Shown here: positions 1-11,500 of the stretch, piece after piece
How the letters are laid out: each line of letters opens with the position of its first letter
Position numbering within the stretch: the stretch's first letter is position 1
Assembly: GCF_013373865.1 (NCBI RefSeq)
Contig: NC_050474.1
Coordinates: forward strand, 12,959,045 to 13,023,044
Reading direction: 5' to 3'
DNA length: 64,000 nt
DNA from: Monomorium pharaonis
Taxonomy: Eukaryota; Arthropoda; Insecta; Hymenoptera; Formicidae
Notes under the pieces: model-generated
What the model saw: the letters and a program-made list of their open reading frames with translations, nothing else
Told to the model about the DNA's origin: nothing
Databases searched by the model: none
Program-made: the position numbers and the translations under genes

Positions 1-297
1 CAACAAATCAAAACTTTCTACAAATTAATGAAAATTGTAAAAATTCATGACAATTTGTAATTAATATAGTATTTTTGAGTTTCTACAATTTTTTACGAGC
101 ACTTTCATGAGCGACGTAATTAATTGTAGAAGTTGTACATTGTTGTAAAAATCACAACTATTCACAACTATCTACAACATTTTACGAATATTTTTATGAC
201 CGCATGTAATATATATACTTATAATATTTTTATCATTATTTTTATATTTTTACAACATATCTAATATTAGAATTGAATACGTTAATACCACTAATAA
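1..297. other. AT-rich stretch, no gene seen
   Basis: Low-complexity AT-rich sequence with recurring TTGTAA/TTACAA and CTACAA words. No open frame or recognisable element end was found. It may be part of the inverted-repeat element that follows. Confidence 0.4.
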
Positions 298-706
298 AAA
301 TATTTTTTAAATTTTTTACGCAAAAAATGCAAACACCACAATTTTTATGATATAATTACAACTTTGTACGATACATTATTTGTATGTCAAACAACGCGAT
401 TTGGGCCATGCTTGTAATATTTTATAGATTTGCATAGAAAATTGTAATTTTCTATAATATTACAACGCATCTACGAAAAATTATACTTTTCATAGATGTT
501 TGTAATTTTTCATAAATGTTTGTAAATTTTCATAGATGTTTGCAGTTTTCCATAAATTTTTCTACGTAAATCTATGAAAAATTATAAACATGGCCCAAAT
601 CGCGTTGTTTGACATAAAAATGAAGTAGATGTATTGCACAAAGTTATAGTTAAATCATAAAAAATTGTAGTCTTCGCATTTTTTGCGTAAAAAATTGTAA
701 AAATAT
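298..706. repeat. Inverted-repeat (foldback) element with about 110-bp arms
   Basis: The left arm (about 298-415) and right arm (about 588-706) are imperfect reverse complements. The most obvious shared block is CAACGCGATTTGGGCC near 393 and its complement near 590; TTTTTTACGCAAAAAATGC near 312 also recurs inverted near 680. The loop (416-587) carries four to five imperfect direct copies of a roughly 20-bp word, CATAGATGTTTGTAATTTT. There is no coding capacity, so this is most likely a non-autonomous DNA transposon or hairpin MITE. The exact ends and any target duplication were not resolved. Confidence 0.6.
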
Positions 707-1193
707 TTCTACTAGAATTTCTATGATAGTTATGTCGTTTCAAACTCTCTTGATAAAAAAAAAATAATAAGTCAAAATGAATTAAGTCACTAAAACTGAA
801 TAATAATTATAGGGAGACTACAGTCAAGACATTAAAATAAATATTTGACATTTAAAGTAAATAAAAAATAATTTTGTAAACGAAATAGTTGTGCTAATAC
901 AGATGATTACAAAAAATATGTAGAATTAATCACTACATCAATTACAACATTTATTGTTATGAAAATTGCTCTAAAAAATAATTTTTTTAGAAATATGAAA
1001 TCGGAGAATAATATGAAAGATGACAAAAAATGAATGACAATGACAGAATTAAACGGCACACATTAAGAGAGTAAAGAGTAATAAATTAAAAGCAGATACT
1101 TACATGTTCACGAAAGAACAATACTTGTGACAATACACTATCCAATATACTTGTTCACATTACCAACTACGAACTGAAACGGCAGCTTCTCCT
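707..1193. other. AT-rich stretch, no gene seen
   Basis: AT-rich DNA with no convincing open frame, splice structure or element termini on either strand. Confidence 0.4.
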
Positions 1194-1785
1194 TTATATA
1201 TTTATACGAATGTATATATGCAATACATTTTGCACACGACACCGGCGTATAAATTTAGCAACAATGATAGACGGATTGGTTGTTCTTGCGCAGGCGTGAG
1301 GCTTCAATAAAGTATCTATTAGTAATAGGAAGGAGATGTTTGGTCCCCATACAATTTTGCAAAAAATCTTACCAGTATTTATCAAATAAAATACAATATT
1401 TATAAATTATTCTATTTAATACGAGAAAATATACATGCGTGTTTAATATGTGAAATGTGTTCACGTCTTTATAAATTTGCAAAAAATTGTATGGGGATCA
1501 AATATCTCCTTCCTATTACTAATAGATGCTTTATTGAAGCCTCACGCCTGCGCGAGAACAACCGATCTGTCTATCACTGTTGCTATATTTATACGTTAGT
1601 GTCGTGTGCGAGATGTATGATCAAAGATCTCCTTCCTATTACTAATAGATATTTTACTGAAGCCTCACGTGATGCGCTTGCGCGAAAACAACCGGTCCCT
1701 TTATCAACAGTGATATTAAAGTTATTTGTCCGTGTCATATGCAAAATGTATATATACATTCGTATAAATGTATTTTTAAACTTCA
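1194..1785. repeat. Three-copy inverted/direct repeat
   Basis: A unit of about 170 bp appears three times: once on the minus strand (about 1196-1375) and twice on the plus strand (about 1470-1610 and 1615-1785). All copies share CTCCTTCCTATTACTAATAG followed by GAAGCCTCACG and AAAACAACC. The minus copy and the plus copies face each other across a spacer of about 90 bp, so a transcript would fold into a long hairpin. Short open frames here are shadows of the repeat rather than recognisable proteins. Origin is unknown. Confidence 0.6.
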
Positions 1786-2429
1786 AATTAAATTAAATTA
1801 TATACTTATATTATCTTTATTATCAGAGCGTGCTACGTGCATATAGTGTAAATAATATAATTATGCAAATAGTTATTATATTTATATAATAGCAGTTTAT
1901 ATTTTATATTTTCCTCTTGATATTATATATTTTGTTATATTGTATTTGCAGTTATAAATGTTAAAAAATATTTTGCTTCATATTAATTTATTTTCGCATT
2001 TGTAACAATGAAAATGTACGTAGGCACATACGTATATATATGCTAATTTTGTTATATATATACATTTATGCTTTATATCGAGTAATACGTTGCGTATTAT
2101 ATAATTAAAATTAATCCATTTTTATGTTTTAATATAAAAATATACGCAGAAGTGGCAGTTATTGAGTGTGACGCGACTAAAGAAATAACGCAACACTACT
2201 TCTAGCGCGGCACCTATAGCGCGAGATTACTATCTCGTTTTGCTAATAATTGAGAATGATGGAACCCATATGTTATTATACATGGGTGGATTCGGCTTTT
2301 AATGCTCTTTAATTTTTGTCCTTACAAAATTTTTTATATGTTGAAAAAAGGGGGTAGGGGGTGGGATAAATTAAAAAGTTTAAAATTTTTAAAAAATATA
2401 AATATACTATTGTAAAGAGTATAAAATGC
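1786..2429. other. AT-rich stretch, no gene seen
   Basis: AT-rich DNA. A short GC-richer patch near 2150-2230 contains ACGCGACTAAAG and AGCGCGG words but no gene or repeat that I can name. Confidence 0.35.
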
Positions 2430-2652
2430 CATAAAACTTTTATATAGAACATTTTTTCATAAACCTTATATTTTCAAAGATATTCGCAAAAAACGAAAAA
2501 ATGCGTTATTTTCGAGGGGTGGTTTCAACCCTTAAACGTCGAGATACGCAGATAAAAAAAAATATGAGTCTAATATTTTTTTATGTTCTACAACATATCC
2601 AAAGCTCATTAAAATCGGTGAGGGACAGTTCTGTCCGTTCCCTTGTTAGTGT
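2430..2652. repeat. Diverged fragment of the GTTCCCTTG-ended repeat family
   Basis: The sequence carries diverged versions of the CATAAAACTTTT...GAACATTTTTT and GGTGGTTTCAACCC blocks seen in the terminal arms at 15480, 20100, 28080 and 31160. It ends GTTCCCTTG immediately followed by TTA. The 15480-20613 member ends CCCTTG followed by TAA, so this looks like a third, truncated terminus of that family. Confidence 0.5.
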
Positions 2653-2762
2653 GACGTCGGGAAACCTCGCGAAGATAGTCACCCCGACACCCGGGCGGCT
2701 CAGAGCCGCGACCAGGGACGGAGGCGAAGTTGGCCGTCGCTCGCGAGCGGCGGTTACAACAT
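2653..2762. other. GC-rich island of about 110 bp
   Basis: An abruptly GC-rich segment with short self-complementary words (CGCTCGCGAGCGGCG, GGCGGCTCAGAGCCGC), bounded by TGTTAGTG and GGTTACAACA. The sharp composition change implies an inserted fragment. No target duplication or family could be established. Confidence 0.35.
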
Positions 2763-4379
2763 ATATAATATAGTTTGTTCGTAAGATTAATAAGTATGTA
2801 AGTTATGTTGATATTCAAAAATTAAGATTTGCCTGGAATCTCTCAATTCTATCAGAAATGGATATTTTAACTAATTTGATCATTGCAATAATCTATGGTA
2901 ATGTTTATCATAATAATAAAAGATATTTAATGTTTATCATAATAATAAAAGATAATGTAAAAGCGATTCTCTAGTAGAATAATAGAAAATTAATACGAGG
3001 GATGAATTTTTATAATACATATTATACTGTTAATAAATATCTAAATTCATTAATGTAAATTAACCCAAGACTACGTTTTAAAGACCGTTAATAACAGTGC
3101 GTAACTAGTTAAGCTAAAAAAAACCTTAAATTTTATGCAAATATATTATTTGGAATCTGCTATTGAATTCACCAATTTTTATTTTTTTAGACCGTTTGCA
3201 GTTTTACTTTTCTCATTTAAATAATTCAAGATATGGTCAACAATTCATAATTATTATAAACTTATAAAAATTATTATAAATTTGTATTATTAAAAAAAAA
3301 TGACAAAATAAGTAATAATAAAAGTTTTATAAATAAAATATATAACGTTAAATAATTATTACATAACAATGAAAATTTTAATCAAAAATTGTATACAATT
3401 AAAATACATAGGCAGTATAAAAGACATTCTTTACAAACATTATTTTATAAATTTATGTAAATGCAACTTTTAAAAAATATAACTTTACTACTTTTGCAAC
3501 TTTTACATACAGAAAATGTTACCATATTAACAATAAATTACCACAAATAAATGATATAAAAAATTTATTTGTGGTAATTTATACATTCTTATTCTCCCTA
3601 TCTTGATCTTAAAAAACCTAAACAATTATAAAATTATTATAAAATTATTTATTAATCTATTCTCTTTAAAGTTTAAAGTTTCCCACAAATAAATGATATT
3701 AAAAAATATAGCTATGAAATTGGATATTTATACAAATCAAAAAGTTTTTTACTTTACTAATCTTTGCAATATTATCATTTGACGATTAACTTATTATAGT
3801 TTAACAGAAGGTAAAGAAATGTAATAAAAATAAATGTTTAAATATATAATATATACACAATATTACAAGCAATAATATGAATATTATTTAATTTATTATA
3901 AAATATAAAAATATTGTATATTGAGTGTTTTTATATTAAATTTTATATTACAATAAATTAATGTGCTTTATTTATATTGTTATTTAATGTTATATTTTAA
4001 AAATATTTTCTAAAAAATTATTTATTTTTATCTTTTACAAATTAATTATAGATAAACATTATGTGATTTACTTTGTAATATTACATTAAATTTTTTAACA
4101 ATAAATATTCATACGGTTTTAATGTACTGTAATGTACATAAAGGAAAGAGATTCTTTCTTACTTTTGACTCTTCTGTAATTCTTCTCTATTAGAGGCTCC
4201 TCCCTCGCTTTATTTTTTTTCTCAAGTGAAAGATTTCTTTCTTATTTGCTTCTTTTTTTTTTAATGAAATTTTTCTTTATAGTATCCTTTGTTTTCTCTA
4301 TAAAAGAAGTTGATATTATATTTTATAGTATTAAGTTTTATCAGATATTTTAAATATGTAAATAATTTACTTTATTTTA

Positions 4380-4380
<1 letters not shown>
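2763..4380. other. AT-rich stretch, no gene seen
   Basis: About 1.6 kb of AT-rich DNA with short local duplications (for example TTATCATAATAATAAAAGATA near 2910 and 2935) and a pair of inverted ACAAATAAATGATAT words near 3545-3570. No coding exon or element ends were recognised. Confidence 0.4.
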
Positions 4381-4425
<45 letters not shown>

Positions 4426-5153
4426 CATAATATAAAAAAATAGTAATTGAAATTAATTTATTTAACACACGCACGCACACACACACACACACGCGCATAA
4501 TATAAAAAAATAGTAATTAAAATTAATTAATTTATACACACGCATGCACGCGCAGCACACAAATTAAAATTAATTACCTTTTTTACAAACTGCTATTATG
4601 CAAAATGTTTACTTCACTCACAAACAGTTATCGTCACGTTAGCACAACTTTTCAAGTAATACTGCTAATTCCGTTTTATTTACATCACGTTACTATGTTA
4701 CATTGCTATGTTACCCATAAGTTTGTTTATATTTTATAATAAAAATTGAATTACTGTATTATTATACAAGGTGTCAAATAGCGCGTCTGTGGTCTAATAA
4801 TATATATAAAATAATAAATATAAAATACAATTGAATCATGCACATGCACAGGCACAGCCACGCGTGCACAAACACACCCACGCACGAACTCACGCACGCA
4901 CGTACGCACAAATAATTTTTTTCACAGACATACTTTGTCACGCAACACATAAACAAAATTATAATTAATTACTTTTCAATAAAAAAATAAAATTAAAATT
5001 AATTTATTTACACACGCATGCACGCGCTTGCACGCGCTTAGACACACACGCACGCGCAGACACACGCATACACACGCATACACACATAATAAAAAAATAA
5101 TAATTAAAATTTCATTATGTATACACACGCATGCACGCGACGCACACCTATGA

Positions 5154-5186
<33 letters not shown>

Positions 5187-5290
5187 CGCGCATAACTTTT
5201 TTCACTCATCACGCACGCACGCTCGACGAACGCACACGCACACGCACACGCATAACGCTCGACGAACGCACACGCACACGCATAACGAAC
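4381..5290. repeat. CA / ACGC microsatellite cluster
   Basis: The region includes a (CA)n run at about 4381-4423, further CA and ACGC runs at about 4465-4495, 4838-4910, 5010-5090 and 5155-5185, and a short tandem CTCGACGAACGCACACGC unit at about 5220-5285. Long cysteine- or valine-rich frames on the minus strand here are translations of the microsatellite and are not genes. The clustered interspersed runs, separated by similar AATTAAAATTAATT spacers, suggest local duplication of a microsatellite-bearing unit. Confidence 0.8.
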
Positions 5291-5309
5291 TATTAGTTAC
5301 GAATTGTTA

Positions 5310-5445
5310 GCTGTCAAAATCAATCGCGCTGTCAGCTTCTCTCTCGCAACACGAAGCGAGACGACCAATCGGCGTCGCGGAAAAGCGGCAACAATACCGC
5401 TCGACCACGAGCGAACTTCTCGCGTCTTCACGGCCTTTTTTATTA
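5310..5445 (+). promoter_or_regulatory. GC-rich promoter-like patch upstream of the DUF4806 locus
   Basis: A short GC-rich, CpG-containing stretch (TCTCTCGCAACACGAAGCGAG, CGGCGTCGCGG) stands out from AT-rich flanks and lies about 130 bp before the first recognised exon. A similar patch occurs near 59160-59300. It could be a promoter or untranslated first exon, but no TATA box or initiator was proven. Confidence 0.25.
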
Positions 5446-5482
5446 TAGATTATGGAATGGATATGGATTAATACTTTTAAAC

Positions 5483-5521
<39 letters not shown>

Positions 5522-5577
5522 CATTTAAAACTTTTAAACTTTAATTAAAAAATCACAACTTTTATTTTTATTTACAG

Positions 5578-8500
5578 TTGGCATGAAATCATTACAATCA
5601 AGAATGTCAGCAAGTAAAACTGTAGTTGGATCAACTGTATCCAGAAAAGGCAATCATATAGAAAATCATGAATTACTCAGTACATTTACTTGCAATAAAT
5701 CACAAACTTTAAAACCATCTGATCTATCTGGTAATATGTATTTATGTTACATTCTATTTTTATTTCTGCTAAAAAGTTTGTTACATACATTTTCGTTCTT
5801 TAATGTATATAATGATTTATTATTTATAATTATGTTTACAATATATAAATACGTATATTAATTAATATATTAAAATATTTTACGTTTCAGATGACAATTT
5901 TAAAAGACAGGTTTTACGACAATTGCAAATAATTAATATAAGACAACAACAAATTTCTGAAGGTCTCAACATTTTATTAATAAAAGCCAATTCAGAGAAA
6001 AACGAACCGATTGAAGAATTAAATGAAAATTCTATATTAAAAAATTTTAATTTTCCATTAAAGGAATTACAAGAATTAGAGGCGCTGGAAGAATTTTTAA
6101 TCCAGGAAAATAATTTTAAAAATTTTGTACGTAAAAATTTATTAGCAATATACTTTTTATTGCATTGTTAGTTTTTATTTTTGAGCTTTGTTCAGAAAAT
6201 TAAAGGACGCATATGCATGAGAAGGTTTCTATGTAGTTGTGTACATTCGTACATGATTGATACCGAGGACGTTGACCGACTCCTCGACGCGACTCACGTC
6301 TGATCTTGCTTTGTTTGACCCAATTTCTCTTGACGACGCTACAAACAGACAGTCAGATTTTCATTTATTCTTTCTGAGACGAGCGTCGGAGTAAGACGTT
6401 CATTGAGATTACAATACACACGTATTGTAAAGGTTTTCGTTACGTGCCACGTATCTCGTGCAAATTGGTTGCACATTCAAAGTAGAGACTTACCACGGCC
6501 AAGTACACTGCATAATCAGTTCCTGCAGACCCTACGGGTTGCTGGAAGATAGAGTTCGAGTTCAATTCCTGCAGTCACCACGGCGAGCAGAAAGAGTGAG
6601 AGAGAGGGACATTCGACCCTAAATTCTACGGCCTACCGAGAGAGTGAGAGAGAGGGACATTCGACCCCAAATTCTACGGCCTGCTGAGAGAGAGAGACCA
6701 GGAGATCGAGCTCCAGGTACACGGAACCTCTGTAGAGAGTTTTCAGTTGAGTTCTTGAGAGAGATTTCATCCTGTTTCGGATTAGCACGACGGCTAACCG
6801 ACAGGACAGAACTCAACTCAGAGGTTCCCATTCAGCTGTACTATTCAGCAATTATTCAGAGACATTCTCATACCGTCGTAACTTTCGAACGTAATCTATT
6901 CAGATGCGTTCACATGTTGGCGTCACTATCAGACGCATTCAATCAACTGTTTAGAGACATTTTTTGATAAATGTTAAACATGTATGAATCAAAAGTTTCA
7001 GTGTGACCTTCTTCTGCATATGCGTTAATTACTTGAAACATTGTCAATTCATTTGAAATACTATTGATGTAAAAATCTAGAATTATTGTAATGTTCCATA
7101 ATTCTCATTACGCTTATCATTCTCAAATAATTTGATGATTCATTTGTAAATATTACGATTATAATATAATTGCATAAAGCTCATGGTATGGAATGCATGA
7201 TTATTAATTTGACTAACCGTTTAACGTTATTGTATGAATAATTTTATAATTTATTAAGCCTAATAATTTCTGATTGTTGTGTATTCTTATATGTATTCTA
7301 TTCTATATGTGTGTAATTCCATATGTGTTATTTATTATATTTGTTATGAACGTCCGTCACTAACCGAATTGTCATAGACTAATCAGAATTTTCATAGATT
7401 ATTCAGACTTGTCATAGATTAATTTTTATATTCTGCCAAAATTATTTTAAAGTTATTAAATTTTTCTGCCACCTTTAATTGACTCTGTAATCATTTTCAA
7501 CCGGCGTGCTTGTTTATTAAACATTTTTTGGTCCTTCGAGCCGGATATACAAAAAAAAAAAGAGAGAAGAGAACGGAGAATTATTGAAGATGAGGCTCAG
7601 CCACGTGCAAGCTCACATCGAGCAACAGTTTATTTTATCTAAATTCATAACGAAGGCATATGATAGTTTTGTTGGTGACGGATTGTCAGATGTTACTACG
7701 AATAGAGTAAAGTCTTGCTTGTCGACCTTGAAAGATGACTGGGAGCGTTTCTGCTTGGAACACAAAGCAATATTAGTAGCAATGCACGAATTAAATGACG
7801 ATGATCGTCTTGTTATTCAAAGTCACGTATATTTTACTACAAATCTTTATTCTCAAACTCATGAATATTACGTTAATGTAGTTGACAAAATAAATTCTTT
7901 ACTCGAGTCTGAGCAGAAAGGCGTTCCTAGTACACCATCTACTCAGGTCGCATCATTCTCCTCTCCTGAAATTCCGGCATTCTTTCATCATGCGCGTCTC
8001 CCACGACTTGATCTCCCAAAATTTAACGGAACTCCGTCGGATTGGCTTTCATTTAAAGATTTATTTCAATCGCTTGTTATTTCAAATCCGACATTGTCAT
8101 CCGTAGAAAAGCTTCAGTATTTGATAATCAGTCTCACTGGCTCCGCCGCCTCAATATTAAAAAATACAACGTTATCAGCTGAAAATTTTTAGAGATCATG
8201 GGATGCACTAAATTCATTTTATGAAAATAAACGTCTTCTCGTTCACGCAGCAATGAATTCATTGTTTTCAATCAAGCGCATGACGAAGGAATCTGCCGTG
8301 GAACTAAAGAAATTATATACACAAGTTATGCAAATTTACCAAAATTTCGAAAGTTTAGAACGCCCTGTCTCGACATGGGATAATTTTCTTATTTTTGTCG
8401 TGGTGCAATGTCTCGATTCCGAATCTGTTAAGGCTTTGGAGAAACAATTAGGATCATCCAAGGAGCCGCCTACTTGGCAACAATTTAGTGAATTTCTCAT

Positions 8501-11500
8501 TTCTCAATTGTTAACTTTTCAAGCATTTGAAAATTCTCGATCTGGTTTACTCCCACTACAGCCAAATTCAAAAGCAGTCAAATCTCATTATCAAGGAAAG
8601 TCAACCGAAAATAAAGTAAATAGTTCATTCACCTGCCCTATCTGCTCATCAAATCATTATGTATCTAAATGTTCACAGTACACTTCGAAATCTGTTCCAC
8701 AAAAAGTCGCGCTTATCAACAAGCACAAATTATGCTTCAATTGCTTAGGAACGCATCGAGTCTCGGCCTGTCAAATAACAAAGCGCTGTCAGAAATGCGG
8801 ACGGCGTCATCATACATCAATTCATAAAGAATATAATAAGTTTAATTCATCTAAACACGACACTACTAAAAAATCCGTCGAATCATCGGATAGTTTGACA
8901 CCTTCAATTTCCTCTGAAGCTCAGACTCTTCATTCCAGTTGACTAAATAATAACATTCCGTGTGTTCTTCTTGCTACGGCGAGGGTGCTGGTTATATCAC
9001 CTACCAAAGAAACCTTCGAAATCCGAGCCTTACTTGATCAAGGATCGGAAATCTCTTTGATTTCAGAACGTATCGTTCAGCAACTTCGACTTCCTCGAAG
9101 TCACTCATCAATTTCTTTGGTAGGAATCGGTGCACAACATTCCAATAAAACTAAGGGTGTCACAACTATTAAATTAAGAGATCGTTTTAATAAGTTTGAT
9201 TTTTCAATTCAAGCACACATTTTACGTAAACTTACTACATCAATTCCTTCTACTCAAATTAACAAACCATTATGGCCGCACCTGAAAGGACTGCAATTGG
9301 CAGATCCGAATTTTCTTTCCTCTCAGTCCATCGATTTAATTTTAGGCGCCGATATATATGGACATATTATTGAAAATAAAGTTATCAAGGGACCCCCACA
9401 TTCACCCACTGCTCAATTCACAAAACTTGGATGGATTGTGTCCGGTCCAACAGACACTAACGTTTCTAGTAATACCTCGCACAGCTACCATGTATCTGTC
9501 GATGATGAACTTTACAGATTATTACATCGTTTTTGGGAAATAGATGAGATTCCTTCCGTAAACACTTCATCTTTATCTTCCGCTGATCAAGAGTGCGAAA
9601 ATCATTTCGTATCTACACACAGTCGAGACGCTCATGGTCGATACATCGTTAAACTACCGTTCAAACGGTCTCCTGATCAGTTAGGCAACTCACGAAATAA
9701 GGCCGTTCGATTAAGTACAAACTTATCCAACAAGTTTTCAACTAATTCTGTTTACGCCCAGTTATATTCAAAATTCATGTCCGAATATGAAAGCTTAGAA
9801 CACATGCAAATAGTCCCTGAATCTCAACCTGAACCTCAACCTGTGTATTACCTTCCCCATCATGGAGTTATGAGAGAGCACAGTCTCACCACCAAACTCC
9901 GGGTTGTTTTCAATGGTTCCAGTCGAACTACCTCCGGCGTATCGTTAAATGATCTTCTTCACACAGGAGCAAAACTCCAAACAAATCTATTTGATGTTCT
10001 CGTGTGGTTCAGGAAATTTCATTGTGTCTTTGTCTCTGATATGGAGAAGATGTACAGGCAAATCAAGGTTCATCCAGAAGATTGGAAATTCCAACGTATT
10101 CTGTGGTTCAATTAGAGCAACTGTCTTCGTACATATGAACTAACTACCGTCACATATGGACTAGCTTGTGCTCCTTTTTTGGCACTTCGTACTTTACTTC
10201 AACTTATTGAAGACGAAGGTCAAAACTTTCCTCGTGCCATTCCATCGTTGACAAAAGGGCGATATGTCGATGATGTATTTGGAGGCGCAGATTCCATCGA
10301 CGAAGTTCAACCGATCATTACTCAATTAAATCAACTCTGCATGGCGGGCGGTTTCACTCTCCGAAAGTGGATAAGTAATTATCCTTCCATTCTTAAAGAC
10401 ATTCCAACTGAACATCAAACGAACCTCACATCGCTAGAATTCAAAGATAGTACAGTTTTTAACGCATTAGGATTATGCTGGCAACCAGCAATTGATGCCT
10501 TTCAATTTACCTTAAAACTTCCTTCTACAAAACACATTACGAAACGATGTATCTTATCCACCATTTCAACATTGTTCGATCCCCTAGGTTTGCTATCTCC
10601 AATCACTATCAAAGCAAAAATACTCATTCAAGAATTGTGGGCCATTAAACTCGATTGGGATGACCATCTTTCTATGATGGTAACCAACAAGTGGACCACG
10701 TTTCTCAATACTCTTCAAGAAATGACTCACCTCACGTTTCCTCGTTGGCTTGGATGCAAGTCAACGGATAAAATCGAAATTCATGGTTTCTGTGATGCTT
10801 CCCAACAAGCAGCTGCTGCCGCTGTATATCTTAGATCTACAGATTCAAATGGCATCATTTCAATAAATCTTGTGGCTTCAAAGACAAAAGTCGCTCCATT
10901 AAAGAAACTTACGATACCCAGACTCGAACTTTCCGGAGCTGTTCTGTTAGCAAAGTTAAGTTCACACATATTGAAGGTACTGGAAATTGGAAATATTCCT
11001 ATTTATCTGTGGACGGATTCTGCCATTACATACACGTGGATTAATAATCATCCATCTCGATGGAAAGAATTCGTTCACAACCAAGTGTGTTACATTCAGG
11101 AAACCTTACCTTCCGCACGTTGGAAATTTGTTCCGGGTAATGAGAATCCGGCTGATCTTGCTACCCGAGGATTGACTCCCATTCAATTACGGATGTAATA
11201 TATAAAATTATGTAAAATTATATAAAATTATATAGAAATATACAATGTAAAACCATGTATGGATATTTTTGATACATATATACTAAGTAAAGTAATATAA
11301 ATAGACTAATTTTTTGTGTAAAAGTTCCAAAGTCTAACATTTTTTTTACTGCAAATGTTATTTCGTTTCAGAATATATCATTTACAACAGTTTCATCTTC
11401 ACAGAATGACATAAAAGGGATAGGTGAATCTGTAAATAGAGTTGCAGATGCAGACTCACGTGCATCATATTTATTGCAGGTATGCAATAATTTTTGGCAA

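Larger units (their letters stand above)
6238..11198 (+). mobile_element. BEL/Pao LTR retrotransposon, 3'-truncated
   Basis: The order is 5' LTR (about 6238-7523), tRNA-Tyr-type primer site, then a single gag-protease-RT-RNase H frame to 11198. Integrase, polypurine tract and 3' LTR are absent: the frame ends soon after the RNase H block and AT-rich DNA and a CACTA-like transposase follow. It lies in the sense orientation inside an intron of the DUF4806-type gene. The missing 3' end implies a deletion, perhaps linked to arrival of the CACTA sequence. Confidence 0.85.

Noticed and set aside
4774..5212. Cysteine/valine-rich minus-strand frames resembling small secreted proteins
   Set aside because: They are translations of CA/ACGC microsatellites, with no ATG context, signal peptide or splice structure that would support a gene.
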